The notes under the pieces: model-generated
Database searches by the model: none
Told to the model about the DNA's origin: nothing
What the model saw: only the letters and a program-made list of their open reading frames with translations
Source: Hyaloperonospora brassicae
Taxonomy: Eukaryota > Oomycota > Peronosporomycetes > Peronosporales > Peronosporaceae
Assembly (NCBI GenBank): GCA_947650285.1
Contig: CANTFL010000482.1
Span: 145,787-209,786, forward strand
Reading direction: 5' to 3'
DNA: 64,000 nucleotides
Made by a program: the position numbers and the translations under genes
In this document: piece after piece, positions 12,560-20,890 of the stretch
Layout of the letters: each line of letters starts with the position of its first letter
Numbering within the stretch: position 1 is the first letter of the stretch

Positions 12560-13540
12560 AATCCTTTGTATAAGGATTTGATCGAATTCAGGGATGTGTT
12601 CCCTGAATCCGTACCTTACGAGTTGCTTAAGGACAAAGGCACTCGACACGAGATCGAGCTCAAACCGGGCTCGAAGTACTGTGTCATGAAGCAGTGGCCA
12701 CTGCCTCGTGAGCAAGTACTAGCGATCAATAAGTTCTTTGCCGATCGCTTAGCAGCGGGCCATGTGAGACAATAAACATCCCCTAACAGCTCTCCGACCT
12801 TCCGTGTGCGTAAGGCCATAGGAGGTCGGCGGATAGTGCACGCATTCAACAAGTTGAATGCTGCAACGGTACCGGCTCGGACGCCGATACCGAGGAAGGA
12901 CGTAATCATAGATGGTATGTCAAAGAGTACCATCTTTTTGTCCATGGATCTGATGGATGGATTCTATCAGATTCTCATGCGTGAACGGGACATCCCGTTC
13001 AAGGCAGTGAGTACCCTCAGCGGGATGCTGTAGGAGTGGCTAGTGATGCCACAGGGGCTGAGTAATGCCCCTGCAACATTCAACAGATGTGTCACAAATC
13101 TGTTGGGACCGGTGCGAGATTTTGCACCGAGTTATTTCGGCGATGTGTTCGTCCATAGTCGGGCTATGGACGGAAAGACGGATTTTGAAGTTCACAGAAC
13201 TCACGTTCGTCAGGTTCTTCAACTTATGCGCAAGTATAAGTTGTACGCCAACCTCAAGAGGTGTATATTCGCGGCTAGCGAAATACCACTTCTTGGGTGC
13301 ATCGTGGGTAAAAACGGCGTACGCCCTGATCCCGAAAAGATCAAGGCGATCACTGACTGGCCAGTGCCAGTCGATTTAAAGAAACTTCGTTATTTTCTTT
13401 GCTTATCGGCGTACTTGCACAAGTACTCGCGCAATTACGCCGAGATGACTGTTCATCTTTCATGCTTTCTCAAGAAAGATGTAAAGTGGTCATTGAATCC
13501 TGACTGTCCGCGTTCCTTTGAAAGCATCAAGAAAAGTTGA
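12560..13540 (+). pseudogene. Gypsy reverse transcriptase (catalytic Asp lost)
   Basis: The domain is spread over open pieces 12362-12775, 12806-13033 and 13043-13540. Recognisable blocks in order are HEIELKPGSKYCVMKQWPL, RRIVHAFNKLNAATV, FLSMDLMDGFYQILM, MPQGLSNAPATFNRC, and the catalytic block, which reads SYFGDVFVHSR at about 13130-13162. The normal motif is Y-F-D-D, so the first Asp of the pair is Gly here. Stops at 12773 and 13031 also interrupt it. The connection region (GLCLSAYLHKYSRNYAEM type) follows normally. Confidence 0.88.
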
Positions 13541-14072
13541 TGCGATCGCCCATCTTGGCGATTGCAGATCAGGACAGACCTTTTCATGTGGTCTGTGACG
13601 CCAGCAATTTTGCTATTGGCTGTGCGTTGATGCAGTATGACACAGACGTTGCAGAGTGCGTCGTCTGCTATCAATCGCGTCAGCTTCAACCAGCTGAACG
13701 CTATTACCCAGTGCATGACAAGGAACAACTTGACATGAAGTATGCACTGGCAAAGTTCCTGGTCTATCTTCACGGAGATAAGCCGTTCATCGTCTTTACG
13801 GACCATGCGTCACTACGCACGGACGTAAACAGTCCACACCTCATCCTTTGCGAGAGGTGTGGACTGTTGGCTGTCTTTTATTCGCGGAGTATAACTTCTC
13901 CGTGAAGTACAATCCAGGACGTCTTAATGTCGTCGTTGGTGCATTATCACGTCGGCCCGATTTCGAGCCAACGTTCCGAGTCAACAGTGAGGCCTTGCCC
14001 ACTGTTGCGACACTGTCCATCAGTGCGCCGTCGTCGTCTTTACTCGACGACTTGAGGAAAGCATACTCGTGA
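13537..14072 (+). pseudogene. Gypsy RNase H domain
   Basis: The open piece 13537-13905 contains FHVVCDASNFAIGCAL with the first catalytic Asp, YYPVHDKEQLDMKYAL with the Glu position, and FIVFTDHASLR with the third acidic residue. The domain is nearly complete. The following piece, 13848-14072, carries the end of the domain (EYNFSVKYNPGRLNVV followed by SRRPDF) in another frame, so a frameshift separates them near 13860-13900. Confidence 0.85.
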
Positions 14073-14090
14073 GACACGAATCTCCGTCGT

Positions 14091-15047
14091 TTGATGGGTC
14101 ATCTTGCGAACCCATCCCGGAAATTCTTGACGGATTTGCCGGCTCTGTACCGTTCCTCTTTGGATCGGTACACGACTCTTAATGGCCTGCTGTACTATAC
14201 AGCAGTTGTCGACGACACGCTTCGTGTCGTCGTTCCCGATCATGATGGATTGCGATTACGCATCATGTTAAAATGTCTGGATGCGCCGTCTGGCGGGCAC
14301 CGTGGCCGAGAAAATATTTACCTCACGGTCAGTCGTGACTTTAACTGGCCCCGCCAGTATCAGTTTTTCCGCAAGTAAATTCGTTCTTGCGAGTTCTGTC
14401 AACGAGTAAAGCCTAGTCCTTCTACCCTTGCACCGTTACAACCTCATCCGGTCCCGGCAGAGTGGTGGGAGTCCGTGTCCACGGACTTTGTCTTCGGGTT
14501 TTCCGAAGACACTAACAAGAATAATTTAATTTTAGTCTTTTTCGATCGTTTCAGCAAGATAGTACATCTTGCTACAGTCCCAGAATCGATCAACGCCCAC
14601 GGCTGTGCGCGTGGCTTCATCGACACTGTGTTTCTACTCCACGGTTTACCCCGTGAACTCGTATCCGACAGTGACACTCGGTTTACGGCGGCGTTTTGGC
14701 AATCCGTGTTCCGCACATTGGGAACACGGTTGAAGATTTCGACCTCTGACCAAGTTAAAACAGATGGCCGGACAGAACCTGCTAACCGTGTCCCCGAAGA
14801 AATTCTTCGTGGATACGTCCACTTCTTTTCACATTGGAGTGAGTTCTTGCCGATGATTGAGTTTGCCATCAACAACCCCGTGCATGCGTCCACAACGCAT
14901 ACACCGTTCTACGTGAATGGCTTACACCACCCACATATTTCCGCCCTCATACAGAGTGACTCTGAGTCAAGGGGGAGGGCCTCGCTCGAGCAAAAACCGT
15001 TTTGGCTCTTGCTCATCACGTATCACCGCTCTCGCCGATACGCTTGA
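14091..15047 (+). pseudogene. Gypsy integrase
   Basis: The HHCC zinc-binding region reads around PDHDGLRLRIML, SGGHRGRENIY and CEFCQR, interrupted by a stop at 14376-14378. The catalytic core is in the open piece 14475-15047. It has STDFVFGF with the first Asp, VSDSDTRFTAAFW with the second Asp, and TDGRTEPANRV with the Glu, so the DDE triad itself is intact. The core ends with FAINNPVHASTTHTPFYVNG, as in chromoviruses. The zinc region and core are in different frames. Confidence 0.88.
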
Positions 15048-15359
15048 TGCCGATGTCGCCAACGTCGACATCGAGTAAATCGAGCTTTGCAGTAGCGATG
15101 ACGCTGCTGCTTCATCAGACACTGTTGACGATGCTGGGATTTTCAGCATCGTCAGCGACAATGCCAGCGAGAAAGAAGACACAGTCGTTGAAGAAGTGAA
15201 CGATCTTCAGCAGTGCGCACGAAGCGCACTGAAAAACACAACAACGAGTCAGCAGAGAACTTCCTGCTGACTCGAGAGGCGGTAGTCCGTTTCGTTCAGG
15301 ACTTCATCATAGATGCTGTGGACCGCCATAAACGGAACGCAGACAAGAATAGAAGAGCG

Positions 15360-16112
15360 AATGTTCTTTAATTTAAAGTTAATGACCTAGTACTACTGTC
15401 TACGGTATATTTACCTGGACATGTAGTCACTAATGTCGGCAGTAGTAAACTACTTCCGAAGTACATTGGTCCATTTCGTGTGTTGCACCGCAAGAGAAAT
15501 GCATACACGATCGAATCGTCTCGTAGGATGCGCACGCATCCTACGTTTTATGTTGGTCGTCTCAGCCCGTACCATCAGTACGAGGCCTCTTGCGAGAATG
15601 GAGATAACCGGCGGGCTTAAGAATCCCCAACAGATTCTTGTGATCACGTACCAAACTCTGAAGTTGGTCCTTCAGCAACGCGGTCTCGCAACTAGCCGCC
15701 TCTAGCTCGTTGCGCACACGATCCTTCTCCCGATCGGCACAAAGACGTCGCACGTTCGACTGCAAGGCGTACCATCGGTTGCTTTCGTGCTCGACGTCCT
15801 CCCTCAGCTCGGACAGGTAACGCTCGTGCTTACCCAAAGTCTCGTGCAGGCCCGGCGGCTGATCCGGACCTTGTCTTTCCACCCGCACCGTAACCACTAG
15901 TGGATTCTCACGGTGGTTTTACGCTTTCTTGTGGAGCGTATCTTGAACCACCGTGGCGATTCAGAATGAAGGACAAGTTACCTCGTCCGGTGGCGTGGGT
16001 ACCCACCATCGTATGACAGCTGGGAACCTCTATCCCAGCTGATGGCTGACGTTGAAGGTCTCGTCCACCAGTATGACGAGACACATCCGATTGGTCCGAG
16101 GGCTCATCGGTA
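15360..16112 (+). pseudogene. Gypsy pol C-terminus with chromodomain
   Basis: From 15363 a frame encodes VNDLVLLSTVYLPGHVV, KLLPKYIGPFRVL and HPTFYVGRLSPYHQYE, the usual region after the integrase core. A proline-rich linker follows. At about 15918-16112 another frame reads FLVERILNHRGDSE, stop, RTSYLVRWRGYPPSYDSWEP and GLVHQYDETHP, a typical chromodomain that would guide insertion by binding histone marks. One stop lies inside the chromodomain and there is a frameshift just before it. The opposite strand is also open here; that overlap explains the tail of the antisense ORF. Confidence 0.8.
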
Positions 16113-17083
16113 AACACGCGCTTTTGGCGCTTGTAGATGGATTGCAAATTTGCGATCGCGTTGCGCATCTCAGTCAAGATGTGTGCCCTTCCCCAGGGCG
16201 ATCTTAGGAAATACACGTCCCTATGTGCACGTTGCGAGTTGTCTACACAGCTCGCACAAGGATCACCCCAAGTGAGGCATTGAATGTCTGCCTCACTCGA
16301 CAAACAATGCAACCGGTACCTAGCACCGGTTGGCGTTCGCTTTTCGAACTTGAGGCGTACCTCTTCAAGCTTATTAAACCACCCTTTTCGTATAAAATTC
16401 TTGACATTGTGGACGAAGGCGTTCCACGCTGCCAAAAGCGAGTTCTTGTCACGCTTTTGGTTGCCGTTATACCATCGATGTCTAAGGAAGGCATCGAGAT
16501 AAAAAATTTCTTCAGCGCGAAAGTTTCTCGCGCTAGAACTTAAGCCATGAAGCTCAGTTGCATCGAATAAAGAAATTCGATGGTGCTGGCTTGTCTCGTG
16601 AGACAGGCTATCGATGAGCTGATCGGGCAAGCACCACGGCTTGAGCTCACCACGCTTCAATGTGGTACCCATTTTCTGTACCACGGCTTTCAGAATGACG
16701 ATGGCTCTCGCCATTGCCATCACGCTCTTGCGGGGAAGCACGAGTTGATACTGGTAAGGCATAGTATTCCTCACCATCGTTTCATCATCACTGCCGAACA
16801 GACAGTGTTGCATTTCACGAGTCCTCTTGTTCGACAGTGCTCTTGACGAACTATGAGGCACCGCCGGTGATCGGGACGCCTCTGGAACGTTGCTCGAGTC
16901 AGGCACGTCTGACTCGCCAGAATTGATGACCACATTGACAAGTTCATCATGTGCACGTGGTGCGATACCGCGTGCGCCTGCAGCACCTTCTGCTGCAGAC
17001 AAAGAACAAGCAGCAGGCGAAGAAGCGTCTGCCGCAGAGGCTGGCACAGCAGCAGGCTGTGTGGTCTTCGAATCACCTCGCAT
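15908..17083 (-). CDS. Antisense ORF in the gypsy 3' region, function unknown
   Basis: An uninterrupted frame of 391 codons from an ATG at 17083-17081, antisense to the element, lying between the chromodomain and the 3' LTR. Roughly the first 320 residues have no counterpart in pol; the remainder overlaps the chromodomain on the opposite strand. The N-terminal 90 residues are Ala/Ser-rich and probably disordered. The middle contains Trp-, Arg- and Lys-rich helical segments (for example AFLRHRWYNGNQKR and NFIRKGWFNKLEEVRLKF). Residues C269, C276 and C279 form a small Cys cluster (CLTWGDPCASC). I do not recognise the family. The surrounding gag and pol are full of stops, so an open frame of this length is unexpected if unselected. 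Whether it is expressed cannot be seen. Confidence 0.5.
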   Translation of the reverse strand: MRGDSKTTQPAAVPASAADASSPAACSLSAAEGAAGARGIAPRAHDELVNVVINSGESDVPDSSNVPEASRSPAVPHSSSRALSNKRTREMQHCLFGSDDETMVRNTMPYQYQLVLPRKSVMAMARAIVILKAVVQKMGTTLKRGELKPWCLPDQLIDSLSHETSQHHRISLFDATELHGLSSSARNFRAEEIFYLDAFLRHRWYNGNQKRDKNSLLAAWNAFVHNVKNFIRKGWFNKLEEVRLKFEKRTPTGARYRLHCLSSEADIQCLTWGDPCASCVDNSQRAHRDVYFLRSPWGRAHILTEMRNAIANLQSIYKRQKRVFTDEPSDQSDVSRHTGGRDLQRQPSAGIEVPSCHTMVGTHATGRGNLSFILNRHGGSRYAPQESVKPP

Positions 17084-17205
17084 AGAAATGTTAACTGTGC
17101 GAGGCAAGGTCAGGAGTGAATGGGTCTGACCAAAAAAACGCTCCCTGTCCCACTGGTGTCCAACGGGTGGATACCAAGTTTTTGATAGTCACACGGTGAC
17201 TATCA

Positions 17206-17221
17206 GATAAGGGAGGGGTGA
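17206..17221 (+). promoter_or_regulatory. Polypurine tract of the gypsy element
   Basis: The purine-rich run AAGGGAGGGGTGA lies directly before the 3' LTR start at 17222. This is the normal place for the primer of plus-strand DNA synthesis in gypsy elements. Confidence 0.75.
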
Positions 17222-17657
17222 TGTAACGGGATAGCCCGTTACATGAGATTTTCATTAAAACAATCTGACAATAAAGAATGTTACATCGAATTTTCATCTA
17301 ACAATATGACAGACATGGTGATATTGATGGGTCGACCGAAGGGTCTACTCATTATATAATATTGTGATGATATCGACCCACCAATCGCTGCTAGACGCGC
17401 GCAATGGGCGGTGAGTAGACGTCATTAACGTTTAGTTATATTGGTATAATTAAGTTAGGACAACAGAGATTCAAGAAATTATAGGACTTAATATATTAAT
17501 ACAGTTTTACTTATACCAGAGACTGGTCTGACTACTTAGTCTCCTTTCTTTCCTCTGTGTTCCTTCAACACCTAGCACGGCACTGTCTACCACTTTAGTC
17601 AGTAAAAGTATACTCCGTACTAGTCAACCAGTACGTAGTCAACAGTGCCCCGTTACA
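17222..17657 (+). repeat. 3' LTR of the nested gypsy element
   Basis: A 436-bp LTR from TGTAACGGGA to CCCCGTTACA, followed by the AAAGT duplication at 17658-17662. It aligns to 10022-10461 with about 26 differences in the first 199 bp. Confidence 0.9.
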
Positions 17658-18610
17658 AAAGTGGCATGAGGTCATGATTACGGAGCTACGTTCCCATGAG
17701 CAGAATGAAAGGTGGACATTGAATCCACGAAAGAATATCAGTCGCACGATTTGATCACAGTGTGTCTTTCCCAAGAAGCGTGATCAGAATAACGCTGTCG
17801 TGCGATACAAAGCACGACTAGTAGCGAAAGGTTTTAAACAGAAGTACGGTGTCGACTTCTTCGAAACTTATTCTCCGGTCGCCAACATGAATTTAATCCG
17901 AAAATTTATGATGCGTGTGCTGAATGTGACTACCAAATGGAACAGCTGGACTTTGATACAACCTTTTTTAACAATGTGCTGACGGACAACGTATATATGG
18001 AAGTTCCGCTCGGTGTCACCAATGCTCAAGGGAAAGCGTTTCAGATTAACAAGGCCATCTATGTACTGAAACAAGCAGCAAGTGCATGGAACAAAACAAT
18101 ACATAATGTTTATGTGAAGAACGGCTTCAAGAGCTGCGGAGAGGACCAGTGTGTTTATGTCAAGCGCTCCCGGGGAAATCTTGTTTATGGTGGACTCTAT
18201 GTTGATGACATGATCATCGGAGCAAGAACAAGCAAGGAAAACAATCAAGTCAAGGGAGTGCTTAAACAAGCTTTCAAGATAATGGAAGTGGGAAAAGCGT
18301 AGTTCCTTTTAAGTATGGAGATCAACCACGACAGGTCTGCCAGGACACTCATGATCAAGCAGACTCGCTATATCGACGACGTGGTCAAGCAATTCGGCCA
18401 AAAAGGTGCCAAGAGTTTAAACAACCAATGCGATGTAGGAATACCTTTATCATCTGCACAGTCACCTACGACGGAAGAAAGACGTTCGGCAATGCGCTAG
18501 AAGCCGTATGGCTCCTTCATCAGATGCCTACAATACATTACAACATGTACTAGGCTGGATATTGCGTAAGCGGTGACACAACTATCACGTTTTCTGGATA
18601 AACCTAGATT
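17658..18610 (+). pseudogene. Copia reverse transcriptase, main part
   Basis: Continuation of the interrupted copia pol. After WHEVMITELRSHEQNERW and one stop, the frame gives YKARLVAKGFKQKYGVDF and ETYSPVANM (17800-17982). A frameshift leads to the piece 17937-18302 with QLDFDTTFFNNVL, the block for the first catalytic Asp, and GLYVDDMIIGAR at about 18192. The intact copia YVDD motif spans 18198-18209. A stop at 18300 and further stops after 18498 break the thumb region, where RYIDDVVKQFG and RSAMR are still readable. Confidence 0.88.
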
Positions 18611-19191
18611 ATAACATTGGAGTGCAGCTATTCGCGTTTTAATAATCTGAAGACCACACACCAAACAGATATCGTCTACCCAGGAACAGAAAGTGTTGGG
18701 GTAAAGGCGTACTCGGATGCTGATTGGGGCAGCAACAGCGATGATATACGTTCGTTCTCAGGAGTTATGGTCATAATTGCAAGCGCACCAGTGGTATTTA
18801 AGTCGAATAACCAGCGAATGGTTGCGCTCAGCTCGACGGAAGCTGAATATATGGCGCTCAGTCTTTGCAGCCAAAAAGTTATAAGACGCGTGGAATGCTT
18901 AAGGACATGGGTCACGAACAAGTGGGAGGCACACAAGTTTTGGAAGATAATCAAGGAGCGATTGCTTTGGCCAACAATGCCGGACACCACGCTCGGACAA
19001 AGCATGTGGACATAAGACATCACTTCATTCGCGAAAATGTGCAAGACGAAATTTTGAAGATCGTCTACATCGACACAAAAAATCAACTCGCGGATATGCT
19101 TACAAAGGCACTCGGAACCAAGATACTAAAATTTGTGTGCGAGGCAACCGGGATCAAGACCAAGCTAGTTTACAAGACCTACACACAGTAG
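18611..19191 (+). pseudogene. Copia RNase H
   Basis: The piece 18617-19015 contains VKAYSDADWGSNSDDIRSFS and MVALSSTEAEYMALSLCSQ. These are the first and second catalytic blocks, with DAD and STEAEY intact. A frameshift leads to 18865-19191 with VLEDNQGAIALANNAGHHAR and KHVDIRHHFIREN, then QLADMLTKAL near the end. This is the normal C-terminus of copia pol, finishing 14 bp before the 3' LTR. Confidence 0.88.
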
Positions 19192-19204
19192 CGGCGACTG
19201 GAAG

Positions 19205-19424
19205 TGTTGAGTATACGCCGCTTCATGCAGTCGTTTCATGTTGGGTTCATGATGATGATTTCTGTGTCAGGGTGTTTCATGTTGTTGGTTACGGAAGAAG
19301 GTTTTGGATCGCGGTTACATGATGAGATCACAGGATGTCGTAACATAAAGGCTTAGACTTAGCTAAGGGTAGTAAACTAAGGACCTTCTACTTATTCACT
19401 TCGGTTTTTACCTTCTTTGCAACA
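19205..19424 (+). repeat. 3' LTR of the copia element
   Basis: A 220-bp direct copy of 7175-7394 with 7 substitutions, followed by ATATC, the right copy of the target duplication. Confidence 0.93.
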
Positions 19425-19429
19425 ATATC

Positions 19430-20043
19430 TCGCTAAAATAACGTAATCCTGTGATTGTTTACAATTAAATGAAAATATTATCAACCATCCCTTTGATTTG
19501 TGCAAAGAGAGAGTTTTCGTGTTGGTTGTAGACTGACACTATACAAGTCGAAGGCCTGGCGAAAAGTGTAACACATGCTAAAATACTCGTCGGGATGTGA
19601 AGTTCATACGTACATGAATTGATCATTTCTATCTGGACGTTGTTTGAGCTCACCGTGTATGACTCAGCATCTGAAAAACAAAGGGGCGATATCATAGCAT
19701 CAGCACGATCTACACCTGACGCGTGATCATATCCCTCGTGTGTGAGCTTTGCGCTCCGGACCAAAAATCTGCACTAGTTTACTGTACTGCTTTGTCACCT
19801 GCCGCTATAATTTACGGATAAACGGCTCAACCAGTTGTTCATGATAGTCCAAAAAGTGTAATGTATCAAGAAGATCAACAATCAGTGCAAACTTGATTAC
19901 CAGGAGCCGCTCTGCTTGACACAGAGGGCTCCTTTTACCGTGTAATGACTACAAGAAAACGTACCTGAATGCCCACAACACGAGCGCGCGTGCTAGGTGT
20001 ACAAACATGTTTTTGCGGAAGGCGCATTCACCAGATAAAATCA
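19430..20043. other. Spacer downstream of the NLP gene
   Basis: This holds the 3' flank of the NLP gene. A 99-codon minus-strand frame at 19465-19764 has no recognisable domain and I do not call it a gene. No terminator or polyadenylation signal could be assigned with confidence. Confidence 0.4.
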
Positions 20044-20841
20044 TTATTTGAACGGCCAAGCCTTTTCCAACTCTTTCGCAAACTGAGTTTCACTGAAGGG
20101 CACCTTGTCTCCATCCGACTCAAACGCGTTCACCGCATCGCGAGCCTCTGGCGTCAGCTGTTCCCACATGATCAGTGGCAGAGAATCACCAGGCGTCTCA
20201 GTGAGTTTGAGCCCGTGAGTGCCTTTGCCACCCAACTTCTCATAGCTGAGTTTGACACTCGTCCCGTTCAGAAATTTCGAGTCTGGTCCAACCGTCTTCG
20301 AGAACTCATGGCCTTCCGACAACGAAACCGCCATCACCACGTTGCTCGTGGCAGGATTTTCAAGCCACACAATGGCCTGCTCGAAGCCGTGGCGACGGCC
20401 GATAAGACTAGACGGCGAGTCTTTCGGGAAGTAGTAGACGAACATGATGGCCCATTTGTTGTTGTACCAATCTGAGCGTCCGTAGACTTGAGACCCATAC
20501 CCAGATCCCTTGCACATGCCATTAGGGGATCCCGTATTGTCGAGACCGCCGCTAATCTCACCAGCTGCGTTCACGAAGGGGTACGAGGCGCATCCGTCAG
20601 TAATGTGGAGCTCAGGTTTGAATTTGACGCCCGCTATCTCGGAAACTGTGATGGGCTTTGGCTGAGGAAACGGCATCACGTCCTTGTGCTTGATCGACTT
20701 CAGCATCCTCTTCACCACGTCCGGATTTGACTCGGGATTCGAATCAGGGGATACGTTCTTCACGACGTCGTGAGACGCATCGTGGGCTTGCACTACAGTT
20801 GCGGCGAAGAGAGCAGTATACACGAAGAGGCCGGTCTTCAT
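20044..20841 (-). CDS. NLP (necrosis- and ethylene-inducing-like) secreted protein
   Basis: An intact, intronless 265-residue protein of the NPP1/NLP family, a normal length. Residues 1-19 form a signal peptide (FVYTALFAATVVQA). Residues C84 and C110 are the conserved pair of type 1 NLPs. AIMFVYYFPKD at 131-141 matches the conserved first block. The central heptapeptide, normally G-H-R-H-D-W-E, reads GRRHGFE at 148-154. Known structures place metal-binding side chains at the first His and the Asp of that heptapeptide; both are replaced here (Arg149, Gly152), and Trp is Phe. Family knowledge therefore suggests a non-cytotoxic NLP, as is common in biotrophic downy mildews. The C-terminus (FAKELEKAWPF) is complete. 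The gene stands alone between transposons. Confidence 0.93.
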   Translation of the reverse strand: MKTGLFVYTALFAATVVQAHDASHDVVKNVSPDSNPESNPDVVKRMLKSIKHKDVMPFPQPKPITVSEIAGVKFKPELHITDGCASYPFVNAAGEISGGLDNTGSPNGMCKGSGYGSQVYGRSDWYNNKWAIMFVYYFPKDSPSSLIGRRHGFEQAIVWLENPATSNVVMAVSLSEGHEFSKTVGPDSKFLNGTSVKLSYEKLGGKGTHGLKLTETPGDSLPLIMWEQLTPEARDAVNAFESDGDKVPFSETQFAKELEKAWPFK

Positions 20842-20870
20842 GGTTAGTTTTTGTCGTGTCTTCTAGCGGG

Positions 20871-20890
20871 GGAATTGGAAAATGATGAAC
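20871..20890 (-). promoter_or_regulatory. Possible oomycete initiator element of the NLP gene
   Basis: On the minus strand, 30-49 bp before the ATG, the sequence TTCATCATTTTCCAATTC resembles the oomycete core promoter (an initiator TCAT-T block followed by a CAWTTT-like flanking block). The spacing between the two blocks is longer than in the consensus, so the match is imperfect. Confidence 0.35.

Larger units (their letters stand above)
10022..17657 (+). mobile_element. Ty3/gypsy chromodomain retrotransposon nested in copia
   Basis: A complete-length gypsy element of 7,636 bp. Its LTRs start TGTTACGGGG or TGTAACGGGA and end CCCCGTTACA. It is flanked by a perfect 5-bp duplication, AAAGT, at 10017-10021 and 17658-17662. 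Order of parts: 5' LTR, gag with zinc knuckle, protease, reverse transcriptase, RNase H, integrase, chromodomain, an antisense ORF, purine tract, 3' LTR. Gag and pol carry many stops and frameshifts, and one reverse-transcriptase catalytic Asp is changed, so the element is not autonomous. The LTRs differ at about 26 of the first 199 positions (about 13%) and diverge further, with gaps, beyond that. Confidence 0.93.
7175..19424 (+). mobile_element. Ty1/copia retrotransposon interrupted by a gypsy element
   Basis: The element is bounded by two direct 220-bp LTRs that start TGTTGAG and end GCAACA. It is flanked by a perfect 5-bp duplication, ATATC, at 7170-7174 and 19425-19429. After removing the nested gypsy element and one copy of its duplication (7,641 bp) the copia is about 4.6 kb, a normal size. 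The gene order gag, protease, integrase, reverse transcriptase, RNase H is that of Ty1/copia. All enzyme domains are present but carry several stops and frameshifts, so this copy cannot encode its own proteins. The two LTRs nevertheless differ at only 7 of 220 sites. Confidence 0.93.

Noticed and set aside
15562..15897. 111-codon minus-strand frame with coiled-coil look
   Set aside because: It starts at a non-ATG codon and lies fully opposite the gypsy pol C-terminal linker, which explains the open frame. It is out of frame with the 391-codon antisense ORF.
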